Below are positions 42,431 to 53,174 of a stretch of 64,000 nt of DNA, piece by piece. The translations under genes were made by a program, and so were the position numbers. The notes beneath the pieces were generated by a model that was not told the DNA's origin, made no database searches, and saw only the letters and a list, made by a program, of their open reading frames with translations. How positions within the stretch are numbered: the first letter of the stretch is position 1; each line of letters begins with the position of its first letter. The stretch spans positions 27,501-91,500 of the forward strand of contig CAUYUJ010000198.1 in NCBI GenBank assembly GCA_963575745.1. Direction: 5' to 3'. Source of the DNA: Prorocentrum cordatum (Eukaryota > Sar > Dinophyceae > Prorocentrales > Prorocentraceae).

Positions 42431-42890
42431 CTTTGTCCCTCTTGGGTTGCTCATGGGGCCCTCTCGAGGCCAACTTTGGGGCCTCTTCAGCTCCCCTGGG
42501 GGCCGCTCGAGGAGCGGCCGACGCACGAGTCTCCCGGAGGGCTCGGCGCGAGGGGGCCGAACACTCCGTCTCCTCTTGCGTCGCTCTCGAGGCCAACTTG
42601 GGGCCTCTGCGGAGCCTTGATCCCCTGGGGCTCTCCCGGGCCTCCTGAGGCCATCTGGGCGTGCCTCCCGGCTTTGGGGGCTCCGAGGCGGTCCGCAGAG
42701 GTGGGGGGTGACTTGAGCCATCTCGGGGCGGCATCGGGCCGTCTTTGGGATGTCTTGGGGCCATCTTGGAGGTCGGCTGGGCCTGGACTCATATTGGGCT
42801 ATCTTGGGGGCGTCTTGGGCCCTCCTGGGAGCTCTTGTGACCCCTGGGCCATCTTAGAAGCATCTGGGATACTTCTTGGAGCCACCTGGA
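42431..42890. repeat. CTTGGGCC-type array
   Basis: Imperfect units such as TGGGGCCATCTTGG and GGGCTATCTTGGGGGCGTC. It lies 3' (minus sense) of the PPR segment at 43.2-43.6 kb. Confidence 0.65.
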
Positions 42891-43229
42891 GCTGAACAAC
42901 AAAACAGGAGTATCGAAGACACGTTCAACAAACTATACGCTTTCTTCGTCTTTCTGAGACGCTGCACCTGGACCTGGCTCTCAAGGTGGCGCATTTTGTC
43001 CGAACCACCCTCGCCACCTATGAGCAGCGAGCAATGATGACCCGCGCCTCCGCCTCTTATGGCCCCTGCGCGGGGCCATCTTGGAGGCTGTTGGGGCCAC
43101 CTCGGCGCCATCTGGTGGCGTCCTGTTGGGTCCAGGGAGCATCTCGGAGGCCTGGTTGGCGGTCGTGGGCGCTTTTGGGAGGACCGCTTGGGCCGCATAG
43201 GCCTCGCAGAGGGCTGCTTGGGGTGGTTT

Positions 43230-43560
43230 TGGGGCATCCCGGTGCCCGCCCTTCTGGCAAGCGGTATCGCCGGCATTATAGCAGAGAGGACGTTGGGCTC
43301 GAGTTTTGACTCGCTCATCTCGCTGATCAGCGCGAAACCCCAGTGCCATTGCTGCCCCGCTGCGCACGCTTCTATCCCTGAGCTGTAGCTGATGAAATCG
43401 GGCTCCGCCTCTCGCATCTCGTTGATCAGCACCACAGCCCGCTGCCACTGTTTGCCCTTCTCGCACGCGCTGATCCCAGCGTTGTAGCTGACTAGGGCTG
43501 ACCCGTGGACTCCTTCCACGATGTCTTTCTGGCGGAGATTTTGTCGAATACCTATACGCA
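43230..43560 (-). pseudogene. PPR fragment running into minisatellite
   Basis: Minus strand, from 43560: RQNLRQKDIVEGVHGSALV leads into repeat 1 (SYNAGISACEKGKQWQRAVV, LINEMREAE), repeat 2 (FISYSSGIEACAAGQQWHWG, FALISEMSESKLEPNV) and, after a one-base shift, half of repeat 3 (LCYNAGDTACQKGG). Beyond that the strand passes into CCAAGA..CCCC repeats (43240-43060). The lead segment DGVHGSALVSYNAG is shared by the other PPR copies in this window. The frame change and abrupt end suggest a dispersed fragment rather than a working gene. An exon ending at the minisatellite, with the array as intron, cannot be excluded. Confidence 0.65.
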
Positions 43561-43561
43561 C

Positions 43562-43850
43562 TACGGCGGCCGGGGCGGTGGCAGCGAGACCGCACCTTCG
43601 TGTCCGAGCTCTTGAAGGGCTCCAGCAGCTTGGCCCTGGTGCACGGCTCGTTCGCCCCCCTCATATTGAGGGCAATTTTGAAGTCTTTCGGGGATGTGCG
43701 TCAAGGTGGAAGCCCATCTAGGGCGTCTCAGAAGCGCCCGGGAAAGGGCTCGGGAGGCCCCCGGGGAAAGCCACTGGGAGCGCCTGGGAGGCTCGGAAGG
43801 ATCTCCAGGGGGGGCCCAAGAGAGCTTCAAGAGGGTGTGACATTCAATCA
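43562..43850 (-). repeat. PPR-cassette flanking block, copy 1
   Basis: Conserved block upstream (minus sense) of a PPR lead segment. Plus-strand landmarks are GGCAGCGAGACCGC, CTTCGTGTCCGAGCTCTTG, CCAGCAGCTTGGCC, CACGGCTCGTTCGCCCC, TCTTTCGGGGATGTGCGTC, AGGGCTCGGGAGGCC and CTTCAAGAGGG. Copies are at 44872-45135, 46755-46822 (partial), 63363-63580 and 63740-63930. On the minus strand it reads AKLLEPFKSSDTKVRSR, which may be real upstream coding sequence. Confidence 0.8.
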
Positions 43851-44190
43851 GATCTTACAAGAAACCGCTGTTGGGTCTGACGTGCTCCGCTACGCTGGAG
43901 AGGCCGTTTTGTTGGAGTTCTGTGGGAAGCGAAGCTCTCTCGGGCGTGTCAGGAGCGCCGGTCCCCCTCTCTTGGATGCAGCCCCTACTGGCCTCTTGAA
44001 GGGCTGAGGGCCTCTCAGGTCCTCGCGCCTCCGCCTCCTCCTCCTCCTCCTCCTCCTCCTCCTCCTCCGCCTTCTTGCCTCGATGCTGCATGCCCTGGAT
44101 CTTGGACAGTCAATCGTAGACCCTCGGAGCATCGACAACGGCCGTTGGGGCCTGCGTTCTGCCTCTCACCTCTCGTCCGCCCCCCCTCGG
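43851..44190. other. No gene; CTC tract
   Basis: Pyrimidine tract at 44035-44070 and unique flanks. Confidence 0.35.
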
Positions 44191-44194
44191 GAAT

Positions 44195-44540
44195 TCTGTA
44201 GCCACTTAGGGCCTCTTGGGGGCCGTGTGGGGGGCCTTTTGGGGCTTCTTTTCGGCTTCGAGGGGCCTCTTGGGGCCCTCTCGGGCTCTGGTCGGTGCCG
44301 TTTGGGCAATCTCGGAACCGTCTTGGACCGTCTTGAGCGCCTCTTGGGCCGTCTTGGGGCCGTCTTGGGGGCCCATTGGGCCATGTTCGGGCCATCTTGG
44401 GTCGTCTTGGGACGTCTTTGGGGCTGCCTTGGGTGCCTCTTGGGCCGCCTTGGGCGCCTCTTGGGCCCGTCTTGGGACCCTGATGAGGGCATCGCGGGAC
44501 GATCGTGGAGGGCTCTGTGGCCGTCGTGGACGCGTTGGAG
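44195..44540. repeat. CTTGGGCCGTC array
   Basis: Imperfect units of about 10-20 bases (GGGCCTCTTGGG, GGGCCGTCTTGGGGCC) end in an A-rich core island near 44540-44585. Confidence 0.8.
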
Positions 44541-44659
44541 CCGAAAAAACACGATAATGTCAAACATGTCAGTTTTCCGACGGGAACGGGGAGTAGGTTG
44601 TCGAGCGAGGCTGGTGGGGATACTTTTTTGATCTGACTCAATCGGACGGGCTCGCGCTG

Positions 44660-44905
44660 CGTCCCGCGTTAGAACTGCTATGATGGTGGGCCGCAGCTTC
44701 GCCTCCCACATTTCGTGAAGCAGCCCTAGCGCCCGCTGCCACTGACCGCCCTTCTCGCACGAGCTGATCCCAGCATTGTAGGTGACTAGGGCTGACCCGT
44801 GGACTCCGTCCACGACATCTTTCTGGAATGGTTCTCGGAGGAACGGCGCAGATTGTACCGAAAATCTAAAAACACGGCGGCGGCTCGGGCGGCGGCAGCG
44901 AGACC
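44660..44905 (-). pseudogene. PPR fragment, one and a half repeats
   Basis: Minus strand: FSVQSAPFLREPFQKDVVDG and VHGSALVTYNAGISSCEKGG, then QWQRALGLLHEMWEAKLRPT. After one full 35-residue repeat the match stops. Lead segment and repeat are in one frame without stops. It is linked to flanking block copy 2 on its 5' side (minus sense). Probably a dispersed fragment. Confidence 0.65.
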
Positions 44906-45135
44906 GCGCCTTCGTGTCTGAGCTCTTGCAGCGCTCCAGCAGCTTGGCCCAGCGCACTGCTCGTTCACCCCCCTCCTATTGATGGCAGTTTCGAAGTCTT
45001 TCGGGGATGTGCGTCGAAGTCGAAGCCCATCTGAGGCGTCTCAGGAGTGGCCGGGGAAGGGCTCGGGAGGCCATCGGGGAAAACCACCGAAAGCGCCAGG
45101 GAGGCTCGCAAGGATCTACAGGGAGGGCCAACGAG
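44872..45135 (-). repeat. PPR-cassette flanking block, copy 2
   Basis: Same landmarks as copy 1, including GGCAGCGAGACCGC, TCTTTCGGGGATGTGCGTC and GGGCTCGGGAGGCC. Minus-strand AKLLERCKSSDTKARSR corresponds to the frame in copy 1. Confidence 0.8.
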
Positions 45136-45799
45136 AGCTTCAATATTCTGTAAAAAAATTAGAGAAACCGCTGCTGGGTCAGCCATCACCTCCGGGCACG
45201 CCTTGATGGTGCAATCCAGTCGCATCACCGCCAACGGGAGGGTTTGTTCGCCGTGTCCCATTCTGTTCGCCCAGAGGGTCTGTGGAGGCCTTCGGGCGAA
45301 CAGAACGGGACAGGGCAAGGAATGGGGAAGACTTGTCCGAATCTCCTGGGCCCCCCCAGGTGCTCGTCCGAAGAATGCGGAGATGTCCCTGGGTCATATC
45401 AATTGGCTGCTGTCCAAGGGGTCCGGTCTGGTTGGCCCGAAGAGTTTGCCAAGGTCCCTGGGGGAACAGAATGGCACAGCATATCGGGCAAAGGCGGGCG
45501 GTAGCTGGCCTGTCAGACCCGGCGTTCGTCTTCTGCCCAAGCGGCGCGGGGCCCACGGGCCCCAGCGTTGGCGGCCCGCTGGGTTTCCTTTTGTTCGCCC
45601 ACAGGGTTGAAGGAGGCCTCCAGGCGAACATAATGGGGCAGGACAATGAATGTGGGAGACTTGTCGCAAGCTCCCAGCCCCCCCAAGTGTTCGCCCGAAG
45701 GGTGTGGGGCCGCGTTGGCTCCCTCAAAGGGCCGTCGGCAATCGTCGATCCTACGACGACTCCCCAACAGAGAAACATCGAAGGCCCTCGGAGCGTCCA
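45136..45799. repeat. TTCGCCC hairpin cluster
   Basis: A near-perfect hairpin has arms TGTCCCATTCTGTTCGCCC (45255-45273) and GGGCGAACAGAACGGGACA (45294-45312). Two weaker relatives follow at about 45420-45475 and 45590-45640. No gene supported. Confidence 0.65.
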
Positions 45800-46760
45800 A
45801 CATTGTTCTTTTGTGCCTTCGATATGCCGGTCGCCTCTCGTCCGCTCCCCCCCTCCTGGAAGCAATTCTCATGCCACTTAGGGCTTCTCGGCCGTTTGGG
45901 GATCTCTTGGGGCGTTTTTGCCTGCGATATGCCTGTCGCCTCTCGTCCGATCCCCCGCTCCTGAAAGGAATTCTGAAGCCACTGATGGCTTCGTGGGGGC
46001 CGTTTCGGAGCCTCTTCGGCCTTCTTTTGGGCCTCCCGGGGGAGCTCTTAGGGCCCTCTCGGGCCGTCTTGGGTGCCTCTTGGGCCGTCTTGGGGCCGTC
46101 TGAGGCCCGCCTCGGCGCCTCTTGGGCTGTCTTGGGCCGTCTTGGGCCGCTCCTGGGGCCGTCTTGGGTGCCTCTTGGGCCGTCTGGGGCGCCTCCTGGG
46201 CCGTCCTGGGGCCGTCCTGGGGCTTCTTGGGGCCGTCTTGGGGCCCTCCTGGCCCGTCTTGGGGCTCTCTTGGGGTCCTCTTCGGCCGTGTTGGAACGGT
46301 CGGGGGGACTTCTTGGGCCGTCTTGGAGCGTCGGGAAGCCGAAAAGGCGAGGAGGCCGAAAACATCGGAAAACACGGTAGAAATCGACGATTTCTGTCGC
46401 TCGGGGCCCTCTTGGGAGGCCTCTTGGGAGGCCTCTTCGGGCGTCTTGGACGCCTCTTGGGCCGTCTGGGGAGAATCTCGGGCGTCTTGGGCCCATCTTT
46501 AAGCGTGTCAGGGCTCTCCGGGGCCGTCTTGGGGGCTTCTGGGGGCCCTCTCGACATGTCCTGGAGCCTGCCTGGGCGGCCCGGGGCGGCCCGGGGCCAG
46601 CCCGGGGCGGTTTTGAGACATTGGAGCCTGGGCCCTTCTGGCACGCACTGGGCCCTGCAATGTAGTAGAGACTAAGGCTGACCCGTGGATTCCGACCACG
46701 ACATCCTTCTGTAATGGTTTTAAGAGGAACGGCGGAGATTCTGCCGAAAACCCATCAGCA
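45800..46760. repeat. Segmental duplication, copy A
   Basis: Matches 56638-57600 almost base for base with an offset of 10837-10840, so there are only a few indels. It contains a GATATGCCTGTCGCCTCTCG block twice, a CTTGGGCCGTC array, the A-rich core with GAAATCGACGATTTC, and a PPR stub at its right end. Confidence 0.9.
46630..46760 (-). pseudogene. PPR stub fused to minisatellite
   Basis: Minus strand: VVGIHGSALVS is followed, one base out of frame, by YIAGPSACQKGP, clearly the first helix of a PPR repeat (YNAGISACEKG), after which the array begins. The same half motif with array is found at 57470-57600 and 58165-58225. Confidence 0.65.
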
Positions 46761-46824
46761 CGGCGGCGGCCAGGGCGACGGCAGCGAGACCGCGCCTTCG
46801 TGTCCGAGCTCTAGCAGCGCTCCA

Positions 46825-46941
46825 GCAGCATGGCCGTCGCGGGGCCGCCGTCGTCGCCGTCATCGTCGGCGTCGTTGCCGTCGCCGTCGCGAGGCCGCCG
46901 TCGTACCCGTCGTAGTCGGCGTCGTTGTCGTGGTGGTGGTT

Positions 46942-46979
<38 letters not shown>

Positions 46980-47060
46980 CGTCGTCGTTGGTTGTGGGCA
47001 CCGAAGGACTGACCCGTGGACTCCGTCCACGAAATCTGCACGAACTGGCATCTGATGGAG
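46825..47060. repeat. GTC/GTG trinucleotide tract beside a second PPR lead stub
   Basis: GCCGTCGTCGCC-type and GTGGTCGTGGTCGTGG runs (46840-46995) are followed at 47008-47060 by another lead block; the minus strand reads FVDGVHGSVL. The tract sits between two partial copies of the PPR lead segment. Confidence 0.8.
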
Positions 47061-47084
47061 GGGGCCGACCTCGCACTCCGCGCA

Positions 47085-47280
47085 TGCTACTGCGTGCTGC
47101 TGCTTGCTGTCGCTTTTGCGTACTATTGGTAGTGCTTGAGGCCGCTGCTGCTTGTTCTTGCTGCTTATGGCTGCAGATTGTTGCTGATGGCCAGTTCCCT
47201 TCTACCCGCTGTCTGCCGCTGCTTGCTGCTGCTGCTGCTGTGTGCCGCCGCTGCTGCTGCTGCCTGCTTCGTGCCCACGG
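47085..47280. repeat. TGC-rich degenerate block 4
   Basis: TGCTGCTTGCTGC-type sequence. Gln-rich on the minus strand. Confidence 0.8.
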
Positions 47281-47635
47281 AAGAGACCGATGCTGCCCCA
47301 AGGCGCTCGGAATGTCGCACGGTGGACTGTGCATGGGCATGGGGGCTCACTGTGGACGCGCAGGGAGCCACGTACTTTGGGGCGCCGTCTCCGCGCCCCT
47401 CTGAGATCAGACTGTGTTGGGAACTGTGCTCCCTGGAGGCCTCTAGTGTATCTCGCCTCACTTGGGCGGCAGCGGCGAAGGGCGCCCTGGAGCTGGGAGG
47501 CAATAGTAAAGGGAAGTAGCGTCCATGTGTCTGTCCATTGGTCGGCGATCTTTCGCTCGCGCCCGCACCCACGGAGGAGGGCAAGGCTCCCTATTCGGCC
47601 ACTGATGGTGGGCGCTTCCTTCTCCTTGGGAACCG
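47281..47635. other. No gene seen
   Basis: Unique-looking sequence with frames open by composition. Confidence 0.3.
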
Positions 47636-47639
47636 TTTG

Positions 47640-48280
47640 GGGGCCTCTCGTGGTTTCTTCTCAGCCTTCTAGGGCTTTTTGGGGGCCCCTTTGGACTGTC
47701 CTGCGGCCTCCTGGGGGCCTCTTGGGGCCCTCTTGGGTACCCCTTGGGCTGTCTTGAGGCCGTCTGAGGCCGTCTTGGATGCCTCTGGGGCCGGCTTGGG
47801 ACCGTCTTGGGACCGTCTTGAGCCGTCTTTGGCCGCTCTTGGGGCTGCCTTTGGTGAATCTTGCGCCGTCGTGGACGCCTCAGGAGCGGTCCTGGGGCCG
47901 TCTTGGGCCGTCCTAGGGCCGTCTTGGGCCGTCTTGGGGCCCTCATGGGGCGCTCCTGAAGCGTCCTGGGGCGGTCTTGGGGGCGTGAATTGTTCTCTTG
48001 GACGCTTTGAAGACGAAAAGCGTGGGAATTGCGAAAATTTGCTCCCGCTAAGGATTGGGGCGATTTTTGCTAGTGCGGGCACTCTCGGGGCTTTTCTTGG
48101 AGCCCACTTGGAGCGTTTTGGGAGCCTCTTGGGCCATCTGGTGGCTATCTTGGGCGTCTGCGAGCGCTTTTGGGTGTGGGGCCGCTCTTGGGGGGCCCCG
48201 GGGTCGTCTCGGGGCCGTCTGGGGGCCCTCTGTTGGGCCCCCAGGTCGCCAGCGCGCCTCCAGGGTAGCTCCACAATGAC
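47640..48280. repeat. CTTGGGCCGTC array with A-rich core
   Basis: Array units to about 47995, then a core starting GACGCTTTGAAGACGAAAAG at about 48003, then more array. The core is a diverged relative of those at 48962-50400. Confidence 0.8.
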
Positions 48281-48400
48281 CGCCCGCCGGCCTAGAGTCG
48301 GCGGGAACGATTCTGGGCCACTGCGCCGCCGGCCCAGAATCGGCGGGACCGATTCAGGGCCACCGCGCCGCCGGCCCAGAATCCCGCCCGACGCGCCCTG
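48275..48400. repeat. Short tandem repeat, about 50-base unit
   Basis: Two and a half units share GGCCCAGAATCGGCGGGA, CGATTCTGGGCCAC and GCGCCGCC, with internal complementarity. Confidence 0.75.
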
Positions 48401-48589
48401 GACGGCAGCGCGCGCTTCTGGGGTCGGCCGAGGCGGTTCTGGGCCACCAGACGAGCGAAACACGCCATGGCCCCAAGAGGCCGCGGAGAGGGCTCCAGAC
48501 CAACAAAAAGGCTAGGAATTTCGGGCCACATCCGGCAGGGAGCGCCAAACAAGCATCAGAGCCCCATGGTGCGCTGGGAGCCGTTTTGG

Positions 48590-50400
48590 GACCGTTTGTT
48601 GCCGTCTTAGACTATCTTTGGCTGCTGTTGATGCTGCCTTCGGTGCTTCGTGGGCCTTGATCTTGGGGCCTCTGGGGGTCGCTTAGGAGCCTCTCAGCGC
48701 TTCTTTTCGGTCTCATGGAAACCTCCTGGGATCCTCTTGGGCTGTCTCGGGTGCCTCTTGGGCCGTGTGGTGGCGATCCGGGACCGAATGGGGGCTGCCT
48801 GGGGCCGTCTTGGGCGTCTCTGGAGCAGTCTGGGCACCGCGGATGGGTCGTCTAGGGCCGTCCTGGGCCGCTCTTGAGGCTGTCTTGGGTACCTTGTGGG
48901 CCGCCAGGGGCGCCTCAGGAGCCGTCCTGGGGCCATCTTAGGCCTGTGCACGGCTGTCTTGGACGCTATGAAGCGGGCAAGGGCAAGCCCAGGAACTGCC
49001 AAAATGTATGGTTTTCTCAAGGGATGGGGCGATTTTTCGGCGTTCGGGCTCTCTTGGGGCTCGTCGTGGAGCCCACGTGGAGTGTTTTGGAAGCCTCTTG
49101 GGCCGTCAAAAGGCTGTCTGAAGCGTCGTCGGGGCCGTCTGGGGGTTGCCTGGGGCCGCCTTGGGCGTCTCTGGAGCAGTCTGGGCACCGTCTGGGGGTC
49201 GTCTTGGGCCGTCCTGGGCTGCCCTAGAGGCTGTCTTGGGTACCCTGTGGGCCGCCAGGGGCGCCTCATGAATTGTCCTGGGGCCATCTTGGGACCCTGT
49301 ACTGCCGTCTTGGACGCTATGAAGCGGGCAAGCCCAGGAACTGCCAAAATGTACGTTTTTCCATGGGAATTGGGGGATGTTTCTGTGTTCGGGCTCTCTT
49401 GGGGCTCGTCGTGGAGCCCACTTGGAGCGTTTTGGAAGCCTCTTGAGCCGTCTGAAGGCCGTCTGAGGCGTTGTAGGGGCTGTCTGGGGGTTGCCAGGGA
49501 CTGACTTGGGCGTCTCTGGAGCAGTCTGGGCTGGGCACCGTCTGGGGGTCGTCTTGGGCCAGGGGCGCCTCAGGAGCCGTCCTGGGGCCATCTTGGGCCC
49601 CTGCACGGCCGCCTTGGACGCTATGAAGAGGGCACCCAGGAACTGCCACAATGTCTGTTTTCCCTTAACGGAATGCGGGGATTTTTCGGTGTTCGGGCTC
49701 TCTTGGGGCTCGTCTTGGAGCCCACGTGGAGCGTTTTGGAAGCCTCTTGGGCCGTCTGAAGGCCGTCTGAGGCGTTGTCGAGGGGTTGCCTGGGGCCGCC
49801 TTGGGCGTCTCTGGGGCAGTCTGGGCACCGTCTGGGGGTCGTCTTGGGCCAGGGGCGCCTCAGGAGCCGTCCTGGGGCCATCTTGGGCAACTGCACGGCC
49901 GTCTTGGACGCTATGAAGCGGGCAAGGGCAAGCCCAGGAACTGCCAAAATGCACGTTTTCTACAAGGAATGGGAAGATTTTTCGGCGTTCGGGCTCTCTT
50001 GGGGCTCGTCGTGGAGCCCACGTGGAGCGTTTTGGAAGCCTCTTGGGCCGTCTGAAAGCTGTCTGAAGCGTTGTCGGGGCCGTCTAGGGGTTGCCTGGGG
50101 CCGCCTTGGGCGTCTCTGGAGCAGTCTGGGCACCGTCTGGGGGTCGTCTTGGGCCGTCCTGGGCTGCTCTAGAGGATGTCTTGGGTACCCTGTGGGCCGC
50201 CAGGGGCGCCTCATGAATTGTCCTGGAGCTATCTTGGGACCCTGCACGGCCGTCTTGGACACTATGAAGAGGGCAAGCCCGGGAACTGCCAGCATGTACG
50301 TTTTTTCCTAAGGGAATGGGAGGATTTTTCTGTGTTCGGGCTCTCTTGGGGCTCGTCGTGGAGCCCACTTGCAGCGTTTTGGAAGCCTCTTGGACCTTCT
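48590..50400. repeat. Five tandem core-plus-array units, 290-351 bases
   Basis: The core GACGCTATGAAG..GGGCAAGCCC, AGGAACTGCCAAAATG, a GGGAATGGGG segment and TTCGGGCTCTCTTGGGGCTC recurs at 48962, 49313, 49617, 49907 and 50258 (spacings 351, 304, 290, 351). CTTGGGCCGTC-type array fills the rest of each unit. Open frames on both strands (GPSWG or PRRPKTA repeats) follow the array. Confidence 0.9.
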
Positions 50401-50567
50401 TCGGCCGTCTGGGGGCCCTCCCTCTTGGGGGCCTCCTGGTGCGTCTCGGAACGCTCGTGGGCCATCCTGGAAGCGCGCCGAGGCCTGCTGGGGCTCGCAA
50501 GGGCCGCCGGAGGGAGCCGGTCCGCTGCCACCGATCGGCACCCCCGCGAGCGCTGGTCCGTCCATCT

Positions 50568-51235
50568 TGGGCTAGGGCTGACCCGCGGCCTTCCCGCCGC
50601 AGAATCTGCCTGCCATGGTGTGGACTCCGCACTGGGGCCGCTCAGGCGCCCGGTGCACGGGAGGATCAACGATAGGACGCTGGAGTAAGTGTCCATTTGG
50701 TTTACTTGGGGAGAAACTGTCCATTTGGTTTACTTGGGCTGTGCGTTAGGAGCCTTCTCGGGGTGCCTGGACACGCTTTGGGCCTTCTTCAGGGCATGCT
50801 CGGGACATCTCTGTGGCTCCTATCAGCTTTGGGGCCATTTGGGGCGCCCTCCTCGTCCTCCCCTGGATCCTTCATCCCGTCGATCTTTCGGTGTGTCTGG
50901 ACCCTCTTGGGGCCTCCTTCGGGTCATGCTCGGGACATCTCGGTGGCTTTTATCGGCTTTTGGGGCCATTTTGGGCGTCCTTGTCCTGCTCCTCCCCGCG
51001 ATCCTTTACCCCGTCGATCTTCGATCGTCAATCGTCGACGCTCCCCAAGAGACAAGCATCCAAGGCCTCTTGGGGGCCGTGTGGGGGCCTCTTTTCGTCC
51101 TCCTGGGGGTCTCTCGGGGCCATCTTGGGCCGCCTGGAGTGCCTCTTGGGCCATCTTGGGCCATGTGGAGCCGTCTGGGGCGCCTCTCGGGCCATCTTGG
51201 TGCCGTCTAGGGGCCACCTTTAGAAGCAATGTTGA
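50568..51235. repeat. Local duplication, copy 1
   Basis: Starts with a PPR-lead-like block (CTAGGGCTGACCCGCGGCC, CAGAATCTGCCTGCC), continues GTCCATTTGGTTTACTTGGG twice and into CTTGGG arrays with CCCCAAGAGACAAGCATCCA. Copy 2 is at 51872-52500. Confidence 0.85.
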
Positions 51236-51871
51236 GGCTACATGCCTCTTGGGGGCCGTTTGGGTGCTTCTTTTCGGCCTCCTGAAAATCACTTGGGCCC
51301 CTGTTGGGCCGTCTTGGGTGCCTTTTGGGCCGTCTTGGGGCCATCTGGGGGCGTCTTGGGCGCCTCTGGGGCCGTCTTGGGGCCGTCTTCGGTCATTATT
51401 GGCTGCTCTTGGGGCTGCCTTGGGTGCGTCTTGGGCGCCTCTGGAGCCGCCCCGGGGCCGTGTGGGGCAATTTTGGGCCCCCCTGCGGGGCTCAAGGCGC
51501 ATCTTGAGGCGAGCTGGGGGGCCTGTATAGCCGCCTTGGACGCTGTGAGGACGAAAAAAACGGAACATTATGAAAATGCGCGTTTCCCAAAGGGAATGGG
51601 ACAATTTTGGCTTCTTGGGTCCCTCCTGGAGGCCCTCCTGGGCCGTCTTGGGAGCCTTCTGGCCTGCCTTGGGGGCCTGTGGCTGTCTCGAAGCTCCCAG
51701 GGGTGCTCTGAGACCGTCTTGGCGCCTCCTCGAGCCTCTCGGAGTTGTCCCGAGGCTGTCTGAAGCCGTTCTTGGGGCAGATGGACCCCCCACTGAGCCG
51801 TTTTGGGGTCGGAACCAACGGTCAAGATAGAGACCCTTCTCGCACGCAAAGGTCGCTGCATTGGAGAAGAG
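51236..51871. repeat. CTTGGGCCGTC array with core
   Basis: Array units, an A-rich core (GACGCTGTGAGGACGAAAA at about 51538, GAAAATGCGCGTTTCCC), then array again. Confidence 0.75.
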
Positions 51872-52500
51872 AGTAGGGCTGACCCGCGGCCTCAGGCCGC
51901 AGAATGTGCCTGCCACGGTGTGGGCTCCGCACTGGGGCCGCTCAGGCGCCCGGCGCACGGGAGGATCGACGATAGGACGCTGGAGTAACTGTCCGTTTGG
52001 TTTACTTGGGAAGTACCTGTCCATTTGGTTTACTTGGGTTGTGCGTTAGGAGCCTTCTTGGGGTGCCTGGACACTCTTTGGGCCTTCTTCGGGGCATGCT
52101 CGGGACATCTCTGTGGCTCCTATCGGCTTTTGGGCCATTTGGGATGCCCTCCTCGTCCTCCCCTGGATCCTTCATCCCGTCGATCTTCGTCAGGAGCCGT
52201 CTCCGTTTGTCTGGACCCTCTTGGGGCCTCCTTCGGGTCATGCTCGGGACATCTCTGTGGCTTCTATGGCCTTTGGGGGCTATTTTGGGCGTCCTCCTCC
52301 TGCTCTTCCCCTCGATCCTTCATCCCGTGTCTATCTTCGATCGTCAGTCGTCGCCGCTCCCCAAGAGACAAGTATCCAAGGCCTCTTGGGGGCCGTGCGG
52401 GGGCTTCTTTTCGTCCTCCTGGGGGTCTCTCGGGGCCCTCTTGGGCCGTCTTGGGTGCCTCTTGGCCCGTCTGGGGCCTTCCTTGGGCGCCTCTGGGGCG
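51872..52500. repeat. Local duplication, copy 2
   Basis: Same order as copy 1, including TTGGTTTACTTGGG twice, TGGGGTGCCTGGACAC, CATGCTCGGGACATCTC twice and CCCCAAGAGACAAGTATCC. The two copies are about 1.3 kb apart, head to tail. Confidence 0.85.
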
Positions 52501-53174
52501 CCTCTAGGGCGGCCTTGAGACCGTCTTCGGGCTGTCTTGGGGCGCTCTTGGAGCTGTCCTGGATGCTTCTGGGGCCGTCATGGGCGACTCAAGAGCCGTC
52601 CTGGGGACGTCATGGGTCGTCTTGGGGCCTTGAAGTCCTCGGCCCGCCCGGCGGGGCCTGATGCCCTAGCACCAGTGTTTGTTTTCGTCGCGGACAGGCT
52701 TCCCATGGTGCCCTGTGATGCGGTGCACTGCCGTCTGGAGACTTTGAGCACTTCGGATTTCGCGCGTTGCGCGCGCGAAATCAGCACTGCGTGGAAAGAG
52801 GCTGCACTGCGTATGCGCGTCTGCCCTGCGAGGCACTCCAGTGTCCTGCGGCCAGAGCCGGGATGCCGCTGCAGAAAGACGGGCGGCGCAGAGGACGTGA
52901 AGGGCCGCGGGGGAACCATCGAGAGAAAGGGCTCGTCAGACAAGCTCCGAGACGGCAACGCCGTGTGACTGAATTCCCAGTTGCGCGGCGCGTCTTCTAT
53001 TTGCGCGCGAGGGTGCACGTCCTCGCCGAGGTCGCGCGGCGTGGCGGGCTCAGACACTGAGCCCCCCATCGGCCAGCCCCTCGCGCGAGCCGCGGGAACT
53101 CCGCCGATCACACGGCGTCACCTTCCCGCCGCAAATCTGCTCGCTCGGCGCAGTTCTCGGGGCGAGCGCACGTC
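52501..53174 (+). other. Array end and possible coding-like fragment
   Basis: The array ends near 52640. From 52668 to 52968 the plus strand reads APVFVFVADRLPMVPCDAVH and then TSDFARCAREISTAWKEAAL before a stop. This is less repetitive than its surroundings, but no family is recognised. Confidence 0.25.

Noticed and set aside
45513-52661. Repetitive GPSWGRLGA and PRRPKTAQ proteins on opposite strands
   Set aside because: Both come from the CTTGGGCCGTC minisatellite and no start, end or domain is conserved between copies.
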